Shown here piece by piece: positions 35,656 to 45,245 of a stretch of 64,000 nt of DNA. The stretch is taken from contig NZ_NFKS01000008.1 in the NCBI RefSeq assembly GCF_002160515.1, positions 50,035 to 114,034 on the forward strand. The letters are read 5' to 3'. The notes beneath the pieces are model-generated. The model saw only the letters and a list, made by a program, of their open reading frames with translations. It was not told the DNA's origin and searched no databases. The position numbers and the translations under genes were made by a program. Each line of letters starts with the position of its first letter. Position 1 is the stretch's first letter. The DNA is from Anaeromassilibacillus sp. An172. Its GTDB lineage: Bacteria > Bacillota > Clostridia > Oscillospirales > Acutalibacteraceae.

Positions 35656-36168
35656 TTGGCAGAATTAAATATAGTGCTTGTTGAACCGGAAATTCCCCAG
35701 AATACGGGAAATATAGCAAGAACCTGCGCCGCAACAGGTGCAAGACTTCATCTTGTTGAACCAATGGGATTTAAGGTTGATGATAAAAAGCTTAAAAGAG
35801 CAGGACTTGATTACTGGCATTTGCTGGATATAACCTATTACAGCAGCCTTGATGATTTTCTGGAAAAAACAAAGGGAGGAAAATATTTCCTTTTTACAAC
35901 AAAAGCCTTGAATAGACATTCAGATGTGGAATACCCGGACGGTGCGTATCTGATTTTCGGAAAGGAAACAGCGGGACTTCCGGAGGAATTTATTATGCAG
36001 TATCCGGAAAACGCCGTGAGAATTCCAATGATAGACGAGGCGAGAAGCCTTAATCTTTCAAACGCAGTGGCTATAGGAGTTTATGAAACTCTGAGACAGT
36101 GGGATTATCCGGAGCTTTTGTGTAAAGGCGAGCTTCACCGCCATAAATGGAGTGAGGCGGGATTGTAA
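35656..36168 (+). CDS. trmL: tRNA (cytidine(34)-2'-O)-methyltransferase TrmL
   Basis: A SPOUT methyltransferase of 170 residues: motif 1 NTGNIARTCAATGA (residues 16-29), motif 2 FGKETAGLP, motif 3 IPMIDEARSLNLSNA. These form the trefoil knot that binds SAM. It methylates the ribose of the wobble base in tRNA-Leu. TTG 35656 is the start, behind AGAGGTGAT. It appears to be a single gene. Confidence 0.92.
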   Translation: MAELNIVLVEPEIPQNTGNIARTCAATGARLHLVEPMGFKVDDKKLKRAGLDYWHLLDITYYSSLDDFLEKTKGGKYFLFTTKALNRHSDVEYPDGAYLIFGKETAGLPEEFIMQYPENAVRIPMIDEARSLNLSNAVAIGVYETLRQWDYPELLCKGELHRHKWSEAGL

Positions 36169-36227
36169 TTATTGCAGTTATTTGATAAAAAATCGGCTTT
36201 TAACAATGTGAATTTATGCAATAACTC

Positions 36228-36256
36228 TTGATAAAAATGCCCGAATGTTATATAAT
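36228..36256 (+). promoter_or_regulatory. Promoter of the pgk-tpiA-gpmI operon
   Basis: TTGATA (36228-36233), 17-base spacer, TATAAT (36251-36256), about 60 bases before pgk. Confidence 0.8.
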
Positions 36257-36321
36257 GTAGGTGTATGTAAGGTCCGTTAAAATATCCGGACAATTTTAAA
36301 ATTGGAAAGGAAGTTTTTGAA

Positions 36322-37533
36322 ATGAATTTAAACAAAGTTACTGTTGACGACATTAACGTTGCAGGTAAAAAAGTTCTTGTACGCTGCGATTTCAACGTAC
36401 CACTTAAGGACGGCGTTATCACAAACGATAACAGAATTACAGCCGCTCTCCCAACAATCAAGAAGCTTATCAATGATGGCGGAAAGGTTATCCTTTGCTC
36501 CCACCTTGGCAAGCCAAAGAACGGACCTGAGGCTAAATTCTCCCTCGCTCCAGTAGCAGTTAGACTTTCTGAGCTCCTCGGCAAAGAGGTTGTATTTGCT
36601 GACGACGATACAGTTGTAGGCGAAAACGCAAAGAAGGCTGTTGCAGAGATGAAGGACGGCGACGTTGTTCTTCTCCAGAACACACGTTTTAGAAAAGAAG
36701 AGACAAAGAATCTTGAGCCATTCAGCTCTGAGCTTGCTTCTCTTGCAGATGTATTTGTAATGGACGCTTTCGGCAGCGCACACCGTGCTCACTGCTCAAC
36801 AGCCGGTGTTACAGATCATATTAAGGATACAGCAGTTGGCTACCTCATGCAGAAGGAAATCAACTACCTTGGAAACGCTGTTGAAACTCCTGTTAGACCA
36901 TTCGTTGCTATCCTCGGCGGCGCAAAGGTTGCTGACAAGCTCAACGTTATCTCCAACCTCCTGGAGAAGTGCGACACACTCATCATCGGCGGCGGTATGG
37001 CTTACACATTCCTCAAGGCTAAGGGCTATGAGGTTGGTACATCTTTGGTTGACGATACAAAGATTGACTACTGCAAAGAGATGATTCAGAAGGCTGCTGA
37101 CCTCGGCAAGCAGCTCCTGCTCCCAATCGATACAACAATCACAAAGGATTTCCCAGATCCAATCGATGCTCCTATCGAGGTTACAGTTGTTGATTCCGAC
37201 AAGATTCCAGCTGACATGATGGGTCTTGACATCGGCACAAAGACAGCAGAGCTTTATGCAGACGCTGTTAAGAGCGCAAAGACAGTTGTTTGGAACGGAC
37301 CTATGGGCGTATTCGAGAACCCAATTCTTGCAAAGGGTACAATCGCAGTTGCTCAGTCTCTTGCTGACACAGACGCTACAACAATCATCGGCGGCGGCGA
37401 CTCCGCAGCAGCAGTTATCCAGCTTGGATTTGCTGACAAGATGTCCCACATCTCAACAGGCGGCGGCGCATCTCTTGAGTACCTCGAGGGCAAGGTTCTC
37501 CCAGGTATCGCAGTTATCGCTGACAAGAAATAA
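36322..37533 (+). CDS. pgk: Phosphoglycerate kinase
   Basis: A 403-residue glycolytic enzyme making ATP from 1,3-bisphosphoglycerate. The signature [11 protein letters not shown] is at about residues 18-28, with the substrate loop RITAALPTI and the C-terminal nucleotide motif GGGDSAAAV. Strong codon bias (for example cag, ctc, aca) points to high expression. ATG 36322 follows AAAGGAAG. First gene of a lower-glycolysis operon. Confidence 0.97.
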   Translation: MNLNKVTVDDINVAGKKVLVRCDFNVPLKDGVITNDNRITAALPTIKKLINDGGKVILCSHLGKPKNGPEAKFSLAPVAVRLSELLGKEVVFADDDTVVGENAKKAVAEMKDGDVVLLQNTRFRKEETKNLEPFSSELASLADVFVMDAFGSAHRAHCSTAGVTDHIKDTAVGYLMQKEINYLGNAVETPVRPFVAILGGAKVADKLNVISNLLEKCDTLIIGGGMAYTFLKAKGYEVGTSLVDDTKIDYCKEMIQKAADLGKQLLLPIDTTITKDFPDPIDAPIEVTVVDSDKIPADMMGLDIGTKTAELYADAVKSAKTVVWNGPMGVFENPILAKGTIAVAQSLADTDATTIIGGGDSAAAVIQLGFADKMSHISTGGGASLEYLEGKVLPGIAVIADKK

Positions 37534-37559
37534 TTTGACAATTTAAAACCATTAAAACG

Positions 37560-37580
37560 GGGGCGGACATTGTTCGCCCC
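37560..37580. repeat. GC-rich palindrome between pgk and tpiA
   Basis: GGGGCG-N9-CGCCCC followed by TATG. The core (CGCCCCTA) is shared with 35088-35099 and, inverted, with 44764-44778. It may modulate read-through or mRNA stability within the operon. Confidence 0.6.
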
Positions 37581-37644
37581 TATGTTGAATAATGTTATTA
37601 ACCAAATAAAGATAAAATTTAAAACATGAAAGGATGTTTTTCAG

Positions 37645-38412
37645 ATGAACAAGCAGAAAAGAAGAGCAATTATCGCAGGTAACTGGAAAATGAATAAAAC
37701 TCCCGCAGAGGCTAAAGAGCTTTTGAACGCTGTTACACCTCTCGTTAAGGACGCTGACTGCGAAGTTATCGCTTGCGTTCCTTTTGTTGACCTCAGCGTA
37801 GCTTTGGAAGCAACAGCCGGCACAAACGTAAAAATCGGTGCAGAGAACTGCCACTGGGCAGAGTCCGGCGCATTCACAGGCGAGATTTCCGCTAAGATGC
37901 TCAAGGCTATGGGTATTGAGTATGTTATCATCGGTCACAGCGAGCGCAGACAGTACTTCGGTGAGACAGACGTAACAGTTAACAAGAGAGTTAGAGCTGC
38001 TCTTGACGCAGGTCTTACAGTTATCCTTTGCGTAGGCGAGCTCAAGGAAGAGCGTGAGCAGGGCATCACAGCTGAATTGGTTGCTCTTCAGACAAAGGTT
38101 GCTCTCGGCGGCGTTTCAGCTGAGGAACTCAAGAGAATCGTTATCGCTTACGAGCCGGTATGGGCTATCGGCACAGGTCTTACAGCTACTGCTGACCAGG
38201 CTGACGAAGTTTGCGGCATCATCAGAAACGTACTTGCTGACCTTTACGGCGCAGAGGCTGCTGAGGCTACAACAATCCAGTACGGCGGTTCTATGAACGA
38301 CGGCAACGCAGACGAGCTTTTGAGCAAAGAGCATGTTGACGGCGGTCTTATCGGCGGCGCTTCCCTGGTTGCAGAGAAGTTTGCAGCTATCGTTAAGGCA
38401 GCTTCAAAATAA
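37645..38412 (+). CDS. tpiA: Triosephosphate isomerase
   Basis: A 255-residue TIM barrel. Lys of GNWKMN near residue 14, catalytic His of IIGHSERR, catalytic Glu of AYEPVWAIGTG and the phosphate loop QYGGSM are all present. It interconverts the triose phosphates. ATG 37645 lies after AAAGGATG. Confidence 0.97.
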   Translation: MNKQKRRAIIAGNWKMNKTPAEAKELLNAVTPLVKDADCEVIACVPFVDLSVALEATAGTNVKIGAENCHWAESGAFTGEISAKMLKAMGIEYVIIGHSERRQYFGETDVTVNKRVRAALDAGLTVILCVGELKEEREQGITAELVALQTKVALGGVSAEELKRIVIAYEPVWAIGTGLTATADQADEVCGIIRNVLADLYGAEAAEATTIQYGGSMNDGNADELLSKEHVDGGLIGGASLVAEKFAAIVKAASK

Positions 38413-38466
38413 TTCTTGAATTATAGAAATAAATTTTCGATAAATTCTTGAAAGGACTACTATAAA

Positions 38467-39978
38467 ATGAAAAAACCTTTAATTTTAATGATTCTTGACG
38501 GCTTCGGCATTGCAGGAGACAAGGGCAACGCTATCAAAGCCGCCAATAAGCCAAATATCGACAGACTTTTCTCATCTAACCCTGTTACACAGATAGGCGC
38601 TTCCGGTATGGACGTTGGTCTTCCTGACGGACAGATGGGAAACAGTGAGGTTGGTCACACAAATATCGGCGCAGGCCGTGTTGTTTATCAGGAGCTTACA
38701 AGAATTACAAAGTCTATCCAGGACGGCGATTTCTTCCAGAACGAAGCTCTCTGCAACGCTATCGACAACGCAGTTAAGAACGGAACAGCTCTCCACATTA
38801 TGGGACTTCTTTCAGACGGCGGCGTTCACAGTCACAACACACACCTTTACGGTATTCTTGAGCTTGCAAAGAAGAAGGGCCTTGAAAAGGTTTATGTTCA
38901 CGCATTCCTTGACGGACGTGACGTTCCTCCTTCAAGCGGCAAGGACTATGTAGCAGCCTGCGTTGAAGAAATGAAGAAAATCGGCGTTGGACAGATTGCT
39001 ACAGTAATGGGCAGATACTACGCAATGGACAGAGATAACCGCTGGGAGAGAGTTGTAAAGGCTTACTCCGCAATGGTTTACGGCGAAGGCGTTAAGTGCG
39101 CAGACCCTGTAGAGGCAGTAGCTATTTCCTATGCTGAGGGCGTAACCGACGAGTTTGTTGTTCCTACAGTTATCGACGGAGCAGCACCAATCGGTGCCGG
39201 CGACAGCATGATTTTCTACAACTTCAGACCTGACAGAGCAAGAGAAATCACACGTACATTTGTTGACCCTGATTTCAGCGGCTTTGAGAGAAAGAAAGGC
39301 TTCTTCCCTCTTACATACGTTTGCATGACCCAGTACGACGCTACAATGCCTAACGTACAGGTTGCATTCAAGCCACAGAGCCTTGACAATACATTCGGCG
39401 AGTACATCTCCAACAAGGGTCTTACACAGCTGAGAATTGCCGAGACAGAGAAGTATGCTCATGTAACATTCTTCTTCAACGGCGGCGTTGAAAAGACCTA
39501 TGAGAACGAGGACAGAATTCTTGTTGCTTCTCCAAAGGTTGCAACCTATGACCTCCAGCCGGAGATGAGCGCATACGAAGTTGCTGACAAGTGCGCAGAA
39601 GCTATCAAGAGCGGCAAGTATGACGTTATTATTCTCAACTTTGCTAACTGCGACATGGTTGGACACACAGGCGTGTTTGACGCAGCTGTAAAGGCTGTAG
39701 AAGCAGTTGACGCATGTGTTGGCAAGGTAACAGACGCTATTGCAGAGATGGGCGGCGTTTCCCTTATCACAGCAGACCACGGAAATGCTGACAAGATGTT
39801 TGAGGATGACGGTTCACCGTTCACAGCTCACACAACAAATCCTGTACCTTTCTGCGTAATCGGCTACCCATGCCAGCTCCGTGAGGGCGGTAAGCTTGCT
39901 GACATCGCTCCAACAATGCTCCAGATCCTCGGTCTCGAGCAGCCGGAAGAAATGACCGGCACCTCCCTTATTTTATAA
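38467..39978 (+). CDS. gpmI: 2,3-bisphosphoglycerate-independent phosphoglycerate mutase
   Basis: A 503-residue alkaline-phosphatase-superfamily enzyme with two metal ions. DGFG (residues 10-13) and the catalytic Ser of [13 protein letters not shown] (near 62) are present, as are the metal-binding TADHGNAD and later His. It converts 3- to 2-phosphoglycerate. The stop codon TAA (39976-39978) lies in the right end of a reversed dispersed repeat (TTTTATAACCGACCTG), so the repeat gives the gene its stop. Confidence 0.97.
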   Translation: MKKPLILMILDGFGIAGDKGNAIKAANKPNIDRLFSSNPVTQIGASGMDVGLPDGQMGNSEVGHTNIGAGRVVYQELTRITKSIQDGDFFQNEALCNAIDNAVKNGTALHIMGLLSDGGVHSHNTHLYGILELAKKKGLEKVYVHAFLDGRDVPPSSGKDYVAACVEEMKKIGVGQIATVMGRYYAMDRDNRWERVVKAYSAMVYGEGVKCADPVEAVAISYAEGVTDEFVVPTVIDGAAPIGAGDSMIFYNFRPDRAREITRTFVDPDFSGFERKKGFFPLTYVCMTQYDATMPNVQVAFKPQSLDNTFGEYISNKGLTQLRIAETEKYAHVTFFFNGGVEKTYENEDRILVASPKVATYDLQPEMSAYEVADKCAEAIKSGKYDVIILNFANCDMVGHTGVFDAAVKAVEAVDACVGKVTDAIAEMGGVSLITADHGNADKMFEDDGSPFTAHTTNPVPFCVIGYPCQLREGGKLADIAPTMLQILGLEQPEEMTGTSLIL

Positions 39979-40070
39979 CCGACCTGCAAAGGTTATTTTT
40001 GGAAATAAACATCATCACAGGTCGGGCGAAACCTTCTGTTTAGTTTTCAGAATGGCTCGCTCACATAAGA
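39976..40070 (-). repeat. Dispersed palindromic repeat, cluster 5 (reverse orientation)
   Basis: Read on the minus strand: leader GTGAGCGAGCCATTCTG, GGTTTCGCCCG, arms ACCTG/CAGGT, CGGTTATAAAA. Its right end contains the gpmI stop codon. A hairpin (40091-40135) lies on the leader side. Confidence 0.85.
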
Positions 40071-40090
40071 GTTTTACATAAAAACAATTT

Positions 40091-40135
40091 ACCCACATGG
40101 TTTGGTTTTTTACTTTACCATGTGGGTATTTTTTA
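40091..40135 (+). terminator. Terminator-like hairpin between repeat clusters
   Basis: ACCCACATGGT (40091-40101) pairs with ACCATGTGGGT (40117-40127), then ATTTTTTA. It would stop transcription from gpmI after the repeat. Confidence 0.85.
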
Positions 40136-40144
40136 TATCCTCCC

Positions 40145-40384
40145 TTTGCGGGTCGAAAATAAAAATAAATAAAACTTAACTGTGAGTGAACCACTCCAAA
40201 GACTGCGGAAAAGGTTTCGCCCGCCTTGAAATGAACTTAACTTTTAAACTAAACCCTTGCAAGGCGGAAATAAAATAAAAAACTTAACTGTGAGCGAGCC
40301 ATTCCAAAGACTGCGGGAAACGTCTCGCCCGCCGTGAAACGACGTTAATTTCTTAAAATAACCTTTGCACGGCGGACAAAAAAA
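40145..40384 (+). repeat. Dispersed palindromic repeat, cluster 6 (one partial, two full units)
   Basis: A right-half remnant (40145-40166, arm GCGGGTCG) and two leader-plus-core units in tandem: arms CCTTG/CAAGG (core 40212-40277) and CCGTG/CACGG (core 40321-40384). The leaders share AACTTAACTGTGAG and the following CCAAAGACTGCGG. The 492-base gap 39979-40470 consists of these repeats and two hairpins. Confidence 0.9.
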
Positions 40385-40385
40385 T

Positions 40386-40411
40386 AACCGGACAGCGGGA
40401 GCTGTCCGGTT
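40386..40411 (-). terminator. Terminator of the EF-G-like gene
   Basis: AACCGGACAGC and GCTGTCCGGTT form a perfect 11-base stem; on the minus strand ATTTTTTTG follows. Confidence 0.9.
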
Positions 40412-40470
40412 GTAGTTTAAAGATACATACATCTTCTTGTAATCGTTATTTATTTTATCTGCAAGCTAAA

Positions 40471-42540
40471 TTATACATTACCCTCATTTTTAGCGTTTTC
40501 GATAATTTTCTGAGCTATGTTTGCAGGTGCGTCCTCATAGCGTGTAAATTCAAATGTGAAGCTGCCTCTGCCCTGAGTTACCTGACGGATATATGTGGAG
40601 AAGTCGTGCATTTCTGCCATTGGAACTTCAGCCTCAACAACCTGCATGCCGTCTTCACCTGGTGTCATGCCAAGCACTCTACCCCTGCGCTTGGTTACTT
40701 CGCCCATGATGTCGCCCATGTTGTTGTCAGGAACCATAGCTTTAAGAGAACCGATAGGCTCCAAAAGTGTTGGATTTGCCTGTGGCATACCGTTTTTGTA
40801 AGCTATTGCAGCAGCCATCTTAAAGGACATTTCAGAGGAGTCAACCGGATGATAAGAACCGTCGTAAAGTGTGGCTTTAAGTCCAACTACAGGATATCCT
40901 GCGAGAGGTCCTTTCTGGATAGCGTCTCTAAGTCCCTTTTCAACAGCAGGGAAGAAGCCCTTAGGAACTGCGCCGCCTACAACTCTCTCTGCGAATTCCA
41001 AATCGTCGCAGTCGCATGGCTCGAACTCAATCCAAACATCACCGAACTGACCGTGACCGCCGGACTGCTTCTTATGACGTCCCTGTACGGAAACTTTCTT
41101 GCGGATTGTTTCTCTGTAGGCAATCTTTGGTTCTTTGAGAACAACGTCAACATTGTATTTATTTTTAAGTTTTGAAACTATAACATCAAGATGCTGTTCA
41201 CCCATACCGGAAATAATCATTTCGTGGGTTTCTGTGTTCATGCCGAACTTGATTGTTGGGTCTTCTTCTGCAAGCTTTGCAAGACCTGCGGCGACTTTCT
41301 CTTCCTCGCCCTTGGTCTTTGGATATATAGCCATTGTGTATGTTGGGTTTGGATATGTAATTCCGTCAAGCACAACCTTTCTTGTAGGTGCGCAAAGTGT
41401 ATCGCCTGTAATTGTGTTCTGAAGCTTTGGAATTGCGCCGATGTCGCCTGCGCCTACATAGGAAGCATCCTCCTGCTTCTTTCCTCTTACTATGAGAACC
41501 TTTGTAATTCTCTCCTGGTTGCCTGTGCGCATGTTGATAAGAGGAGTATCTGTGGAAATTTTTCCGGAAATAACCTTGAAATATGAAAGCTTACCAACGA
41601 ATGGGTCAGCAACTGTCTTGAACACGATAGCAGCAGCTGCGCCGTTTTCGTTTACGGAAATCTCAACAGGGTCGCCGTTTGTGTCTACGCCAAACTCTGA
41701 ACCCTTGTCGGCAGCGCTTGGAGCAAGCCATGTAAGGCTGTCAAGAAGCTGGTTGATACCGAATGTGTTCTGAGCGTCGCCGCAGAATACAGGAAGGATA
41801 GAACCGTCCTTAACACCCTGGCTAACGCCGAGAATGATTTCCTCAGGTGTAAACTCTTCGCCCATGATGAACTTGTCGAGAAGCTCCTCGGAAGTTTCTG
41901 CAACGGCTTCCTTGATAGCAACACGCAGACCCTCAAGTCTGTCGCCCATATCAGGCATATCTGTCTGGCTCATTTTTCCGTTCTCATATTTATAAGCCTT
42001 GTATTCAAAAAGGTTAACATAAACGTTTGCTTTTCCGTCCTGAATGTAAGGAACTATAACAGGGCAAACTGCAGGGCCGAAAGTGCTCTTGAGAGTTTCA
42101 AAAACTCTGTAGAAACGTGCGCTTTCGTCGCAAAGACCGTTTACAAAGAACATTTTTGTAAGTCCCATTTTATCGGCAAGCTTAACGGCTTTTTCTGTTC
42201 CTACGTCAACGCCGTTTTTACCGGAAACAACTATCAAAGCTGAGTCGGCTGCACGCATACCCTCTCTTACTCCGCCCTCAAAGTCAAAGAGACCGGGAGT
42301 GTCGATTATGTTTATCTTTGTGTTTTTCCATTCGATAGGCGCAACAGCCGTAATAACGGAAACCTTTCTCTTTATTTCTTCCGGGTCATAGTCAAGCACA
42401 GTGTTGCCGTCTGCAATCTTGCCGATTCTGTCGGAAAGACCTGCAAGGTAAATCATGGACTCAGCCACTGATGTTTTTCCTGCACCGCTATGACCTGCAA
42501 GTGCAATATTGAGAATTTTTTTTGCGTCGTACTGTTTCAA
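40471..42540 (-). CDS. EF-G-like translational GTPase with altered GTPase motifs
   Basis: A 689-residue protein with full EF-G domain order: G domain (1-275), domain II, III, IV (GRHKKQSGGHGQFGDV near 480) and V. It is a paralogue, not the housekeeping EF-G. The P-loop is GHSGAGKT (16-23). G3 is DTPGLFDF (80-87) with Leu84 where EF-G has the catalytic His. G4 reads NGLCD (134-138) in place of NKxD. The switch I RGITI motif is replaced by KVSVITAV. Related EF-G2-type proteins exist in many bacteria with poorly known function. TTG 42540 is used as start, after GGGAG. Confidence 0.85.
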   Translation of the reverse strand: MKQYDAKKILNIALAGHSGAGKTSVAESMIYLAGLSDRIGKIADGNTVLDYDPEEIKRKVSVITAVAPIEWKNTKINIIDTPGLFDFEGGVREGMRAADSALIVVSGKNGVDVGTEKAVKLADKMGLTKMFFVNGLCDESARFYRVFETLKSTFGPAVCPVIVPYIQDGKANVYVNLFEYKAYKYENGKMSQTDMPDMGDRLEGLRVAIKEAVAETSEELLDKFIMGEEFTPEEIILGVSQGVKDGSILPVFCGDAQNTFGINQLLDSLTWLAPSAADKGSEFGVDTNGDPVEISVNENGAAAAIVFKTVADPFVGKLSYFKVISGKISTDTPLINMRTGNQERITKVLIVRGKKQEDASYVGAGDIGAIPKLQNTITGDTLCAPTRKVVLDGITYPNPTYTMAIYPKTKGEEEKVAAGLAKLAEEDPTIKFGMNTETHEMIISGMGEQHLDVIVSKLKNKYNVDVVLKEPKIAYRETIRKKVSVQGRHKKQSGGHGQFGDVWIEFEPCDCDDLEFAERVVGGAVPKGFFPAVEKGLRDAIQKGPLAGYPVVGLKATLYDGSYHPVDSSEMSFKMAAAIAYKNGMPQANPTLLEPIGSLKAMVPDNNMGDIMGEVTKRRGRVLGMTPGEDGMQVVEAEVPMAEMHDFSTYIRQVTQGRGSFTFEFTRYEDAPANIAQKIIENAKNEGNV

Positions 42541-42624
42541 TTACATTATCTCCCTTCATAACTTAGTTTGGCTATATGTCAAATTTCGTTAATTTTTTAC
42601 AATTAGTTTCATAACGATGGTTTG

Positions 42625-42654
42625 ATTATAGCACATTTATATAAATGATTGCAA
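42625..42654 (-). promoter_or_regulatory. Promoter of the EF-G-like gene with a palindromic spacer
   Basis: On the minus strand TTGCAA, 18 bases, then TATAAT with an extended TGC. The spacer contains the perfect palindrome CATTTATATAAATG (42634-42647), a candidate operator. Confidence 0.65.
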
Positions 42655-42688
42655 GTAGAATTTTGTATAATTTTACTATAAATAAAAA

Positions 42689-42724
42689 AATTCACCCCTT
42701 TACCAATTAGCAAAGAGGTGAATT
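42689..42724 (-). terminator. Terminator of ilvD
   Basis: AATTCACCCCTTT pairs with AAAGAGGTGAATT (one G-T pair); TTTTTTTATT follows on the minus strand. Confidence 0.85.
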
Positions 42725-42779
42725 GTGCAATTTCACTAATTTTTATTCAATTTTTTTCTATATGCAACTTATACAAATA

Positions 42780-44435
42780 TTACTTTTCAAAGACTGCGCC
42801 TTTTGCTCCTGATGTTACAAGGCTTGCATATCTCTTGATATATCCGGAAAGTTCTTTCTTCGGAGCTGTCCAGGTTTTCTTTCTTTCCTCAAGCTCTTGA
42901 GCTGAAACATTCAGCTCAAGTCTGCCGTTGTTGATGTCAACGGTAATCCGGTCGCCGTCCTTAATAAGGGCGATTGTGCCACCTGCGGCAGCCTCAGGAG
43001 AAACGTGGCCGATTGCAGCGCCTCTTGTTGCGCCGCTGAAACGTCCGTCTGTGATAAGAGCTACGTCCTTGTCAAGTCCCATGCCGGCAAGAGCTGAGGT
43101 AGGTGCAAGCATCTCTCTCATGCCAGGGCCGCCCTTAGGGCCTTCGTATCTGATAACAACAACGTCGCCCTTGTTGATTTTGCCGCCCAGGATTGCCTCG
43201 GAAGCTGCCTCCTCGCTGTCAAAGCAGCGGGCAGGGCCTGTGTGGAACATCATTTCCGGAGCAACTGCGCCCTGTTTAACAACTGCGCCTTCTTCGGCGA
43301 TGTTGCCCTTGAGAACTGCAATTCCGCCGTCAGGTCTTACAGGTTTGTCTATAGGCTTAATAATCTCGCCGTCTGCGCCCTTGGAATCCTTAATTCTGTC
43401 GCCTACAGTTCCGCTTACTGTAAGGCAGTCTGTGTGGATAAGATTTTTCTTTGAAAGCTCTTTCATTACTGCAGGAATACCGCCTACATTGTCAAGGTCT
43501 GTAATGAAAATCTTGCCTGCCGGATTGAGCTTTGCAATCTGAGGAGTTGTCTTGCTTATCTCATCTATAAGCTCAAGGTCAACAGGAACGCCCATTTCAT
43601 AGGCAACAGCGGTCAAATGGAGAACGGAGTTTGTACTGCATCCCATAGCCATTTCACATCTCAAAGCATTTTCAAATGCGTCCTTAGTGAGAATGTCGGA
43701 AGGTCTGATATTGGCTTTTAAAAGCTCCATAGCTCTTTCGCCTGCTTCCTTTGCAAGGCGGCGGCGTGCTGACATTACAGCCGGGATTGTTCCGTTTCCC
43801 GGAAGTCCCAGACCGATTGCCTCTGTAAGGCAGTTCATGGAGTTTGCTGTGTACATACCTGAGCAGGAACCGCAGGTTGGACATGCAGCGTTTTCAAGCT
43901 CTGTAAGCTCTTTTTCGTCAATCTTTCCGACTGCAAAGCTTCCTACAGCTTCAAACATTTCGGAAAGTCCGTATCTCTCGCCTTTGTGCTGTCCAGGCAT
44001 CATAGGGCCGCCGCTTACGAATACGCAAGGCAGATTAAGACGGCAGGCAGCAAGGAGCATACCCGGTACAATCTTGTCACAGTTTGGTATAAATACAACC
44101 GCATCAAGTGGATGAGCGGTAAGCATAATCTCTATAGAATCGGCAATAAGCTCTCTTGAACACAAGGAATACTTCATGCCCTTATGGTTCATAGCAAGAC
44201 CGTCGCAGACGCCGATAGTTCCAAACTCAAAAGGAACACCGCCGGCGTTTCTGATACCCGCCTTAACGCAGTCGGCAATCTCGTCCAAGTGCTTGTGTCC
44301 CGGAATGTAGTCGCTCTGAGCGTTTACAACGGCTACAAAGGGTCTTTTCATCTCGCTTTCAGTAATACCCATAGCCTTTAAAAGAGAACGGTGAGGCGCT
44401 CTTGTAGGGCCGGATTTCATCAAATCACTTCTCAT
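42780..44435 (-). CDS. ilvD: Dihydroxy-acid dehydratase
   Basis: A 551-residue IlvD/Edd family enzyme for the dehydration step of valine, leucine and isoleucine synthesis. Cluster-binding cysteines are in NCDKIVPGM (about 118-126) and [16 protein letters not shown] (about 189-204). The length and the N-terminus ([16 protein letters not shown]) match IlvD rather than Edd. ATG 44435 follows GGGAGG. Other ilv genes are not nearby, so it is a stand-alone unit with its own promoter and a hairpin-rich leader. Confidence 0.95.
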   Translation of the reverse strand: MRSDLMKSGPTRAPHRSLLKAMGITESEMKRPFVAVVNAQSDYIPGHKHLDEIADCVKAGIRNAGGVPFEFGTIGVCDGLAMNHKGMKYSLCSRELIADSIEIMLTAHPLDAVVFIPNCDKIVPGMLLAACRLNLPCVFVSGGPMMPGQHKGERYGLSEMFEAVGSFAVGKIDEKELTELENAACPTCGSCSGMYTANSMNCLTEAIGLGLPGNGTIPAVMSARRRLAKEAGERAMELLKANIRPSDILTKDAFENALRCEMAMGCSTNSVLHLTAVAYEMGVPVDLELIDEISKTTPQIAKLNPAGKIFITDLDNVGGIPAVMKELSKKNLIHTDCLTVSGTVGDRIKDSKGADGEIIKPIDKPVRPDGGIAVLKGNIAEEGAVVKQGAVAPEMMFHTGPARCFDSEEAASEAILGGKINKGDVVVIRYEGPKGGPGMREMLAPTSALAGMGLDKDVALITDGRFSGATRGAAIGHVSPEAAAGGTIALIKDGDRITVDINNGRLELNVSAQELEERKKTWTAPKKELSGYIKRYASLVTSGAKGAVFEK

Positions 44436-44464
44436 CTTTCTAATCCTCCCTTAATTTCAATTTA

Positions 44465-44494
44465 CGCCGCAGAAAACTCGGGTTTTCTGCGGCG
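44465..44494 (-). promoter_or_regulatory. Leader hairpin of ilvD
   Basis: CGCCGCAGAAAAC and GTTTTCTGCGGCG form a perfect 13-base stem with a four-base loop, ending 29 bases before the ilvD start. There is no T-run, so this is not a terminator. A weaker hairpin (GCC-TTT-GGC centre) precedes it. Together they suggest RNA-level control or 5'-end protection. Confidence 0.55.
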
Positions 44495-44537
44495 AAGAAA
44501 TTTAAAGTAAACAAGCCAAAGGCTTCTTTAAAAAAGA

Positions 44538-44566
44538 ATTATATCACAACCTCACCCCATTATCAA
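44538..44566 (-). promoter_or_regulatory. Promoter of ilvD
   Basis: On the minus strand TTGATA (44566-44561), 17-base spacer, TATAAT (44543-44538). The right end of the reversed dispersed repeat (AATAAAAAAC) lies directly upstream of the -35. Confidence 0.8.
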
Positions 44567-44745
44567 GTTTTTTATTTCCGCCTTGCAAAGGTTTGGCTTA
44601 AAAATAAAGTTCGTTTCAAGGCGGGCGAGACTTTTGTTTCCGCCTTGCGGAACTTTGTTTTAGAAATAAACATCGTTTCAAGGCGGGGTGAAAACTTTTG
44701 CTTAGTTTTCGGAATGGTTCACTTTCGGTGAGATTGTTTTATTGT
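44567..44745 (-). repeat. Dispersed palindromic repeat, cluster 7 (two units, reverse)
   Basis: Core-only unit (44571-44635) and a leader-plus-core unit (44634-44745), both with arms CCTTG/CAAGG. The leader on the minus strand reads GTGAACCATTCCG. Beyond it, TCGTAGGGGCGGATT (44764-44778) is half of the second palindrome family. The rest of 44436-44842 has no gene. Confidence 0.85.
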
Positions 44746-44842
44746 TCTTTTATAGAATTAATGTCGTAGGGGCGGATTATATTTTTTATTTAACGGCATA
44801 ACACATCCGATGTCACATCTTTTATAAACGATGGTTTTTTTA

Positions 44843-45220
44843 TTATTCATTTATAGAATTATTTGATTCTGTGGAATGTTCTGTTTTTCCCTTATCCAAA
44901 TCCGGAAAATCTATTACTGAGATACATTCCCAGGGGATTGTTTTATAGCTTATGGCTTCCCAGCCGTGTCTTTCAATAAGTCTGAAGTCATCGGGCAAAT
45001 CTATCTGCAAAAGAATCAAGTCCTCTTTATAATAAACATGTGTTATGTAGTTCATCCAATTATTCATGGCGTATACTACCTCGTCTAGGTCTTTAAAAAG
45101 ATATACTGCGGACCTTTCTTCCATCATCATTTCGGAGAGAAATCCGTACTGGGGTTCAAGGCCGTATTCCTCTATTGATTTTAAATTCCTGCATGATGTA
45201 ACGTGATAAAATCTGCCCAT
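44843..45220 (-). CDS. Unknown protein with ADP-ribosyltransferase-like N-terminus
   Basis: A 125-residue protein. The start YHVTSCRNLKSIEEYGLEP resembles the first strand and helix of KptA/ART-like proteins (YHxTxxxNLxSIxxxGLxP). It lacks an obvious catalytic Glu context and the C-terminal 20 residues are polar and disordered. ATG 45220 follows AAAGGACGG. It lies 25 bases downstream of luxS and is almost certainly co-transcribed. The ART link is a motif-level suggestion only. Confidence 0.6.
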   Translation of the reverse strand: MGRFYHVTSCRNLKSIEEYGLEPQYGFLSEMMMEERSAVYLFKDLDEVVYAMNNWMNYITHVYYKEDLILLQIDLPDDFRLIERHGWEAISYKTIPWECISVIDFPDLDKGKTEHSTESNNSINE

Positions 45221-45245
45221 AATAACCGTCCTTTCTATGATTTAA

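Noticed and set aside
38932..39780. A 282-codon minus-strand frame, with similar ones opposite pgk and tpiA
   Set aside because: Shadow frames caused by the strong codon bias of the glycolytic genes; no domain, no start signal.
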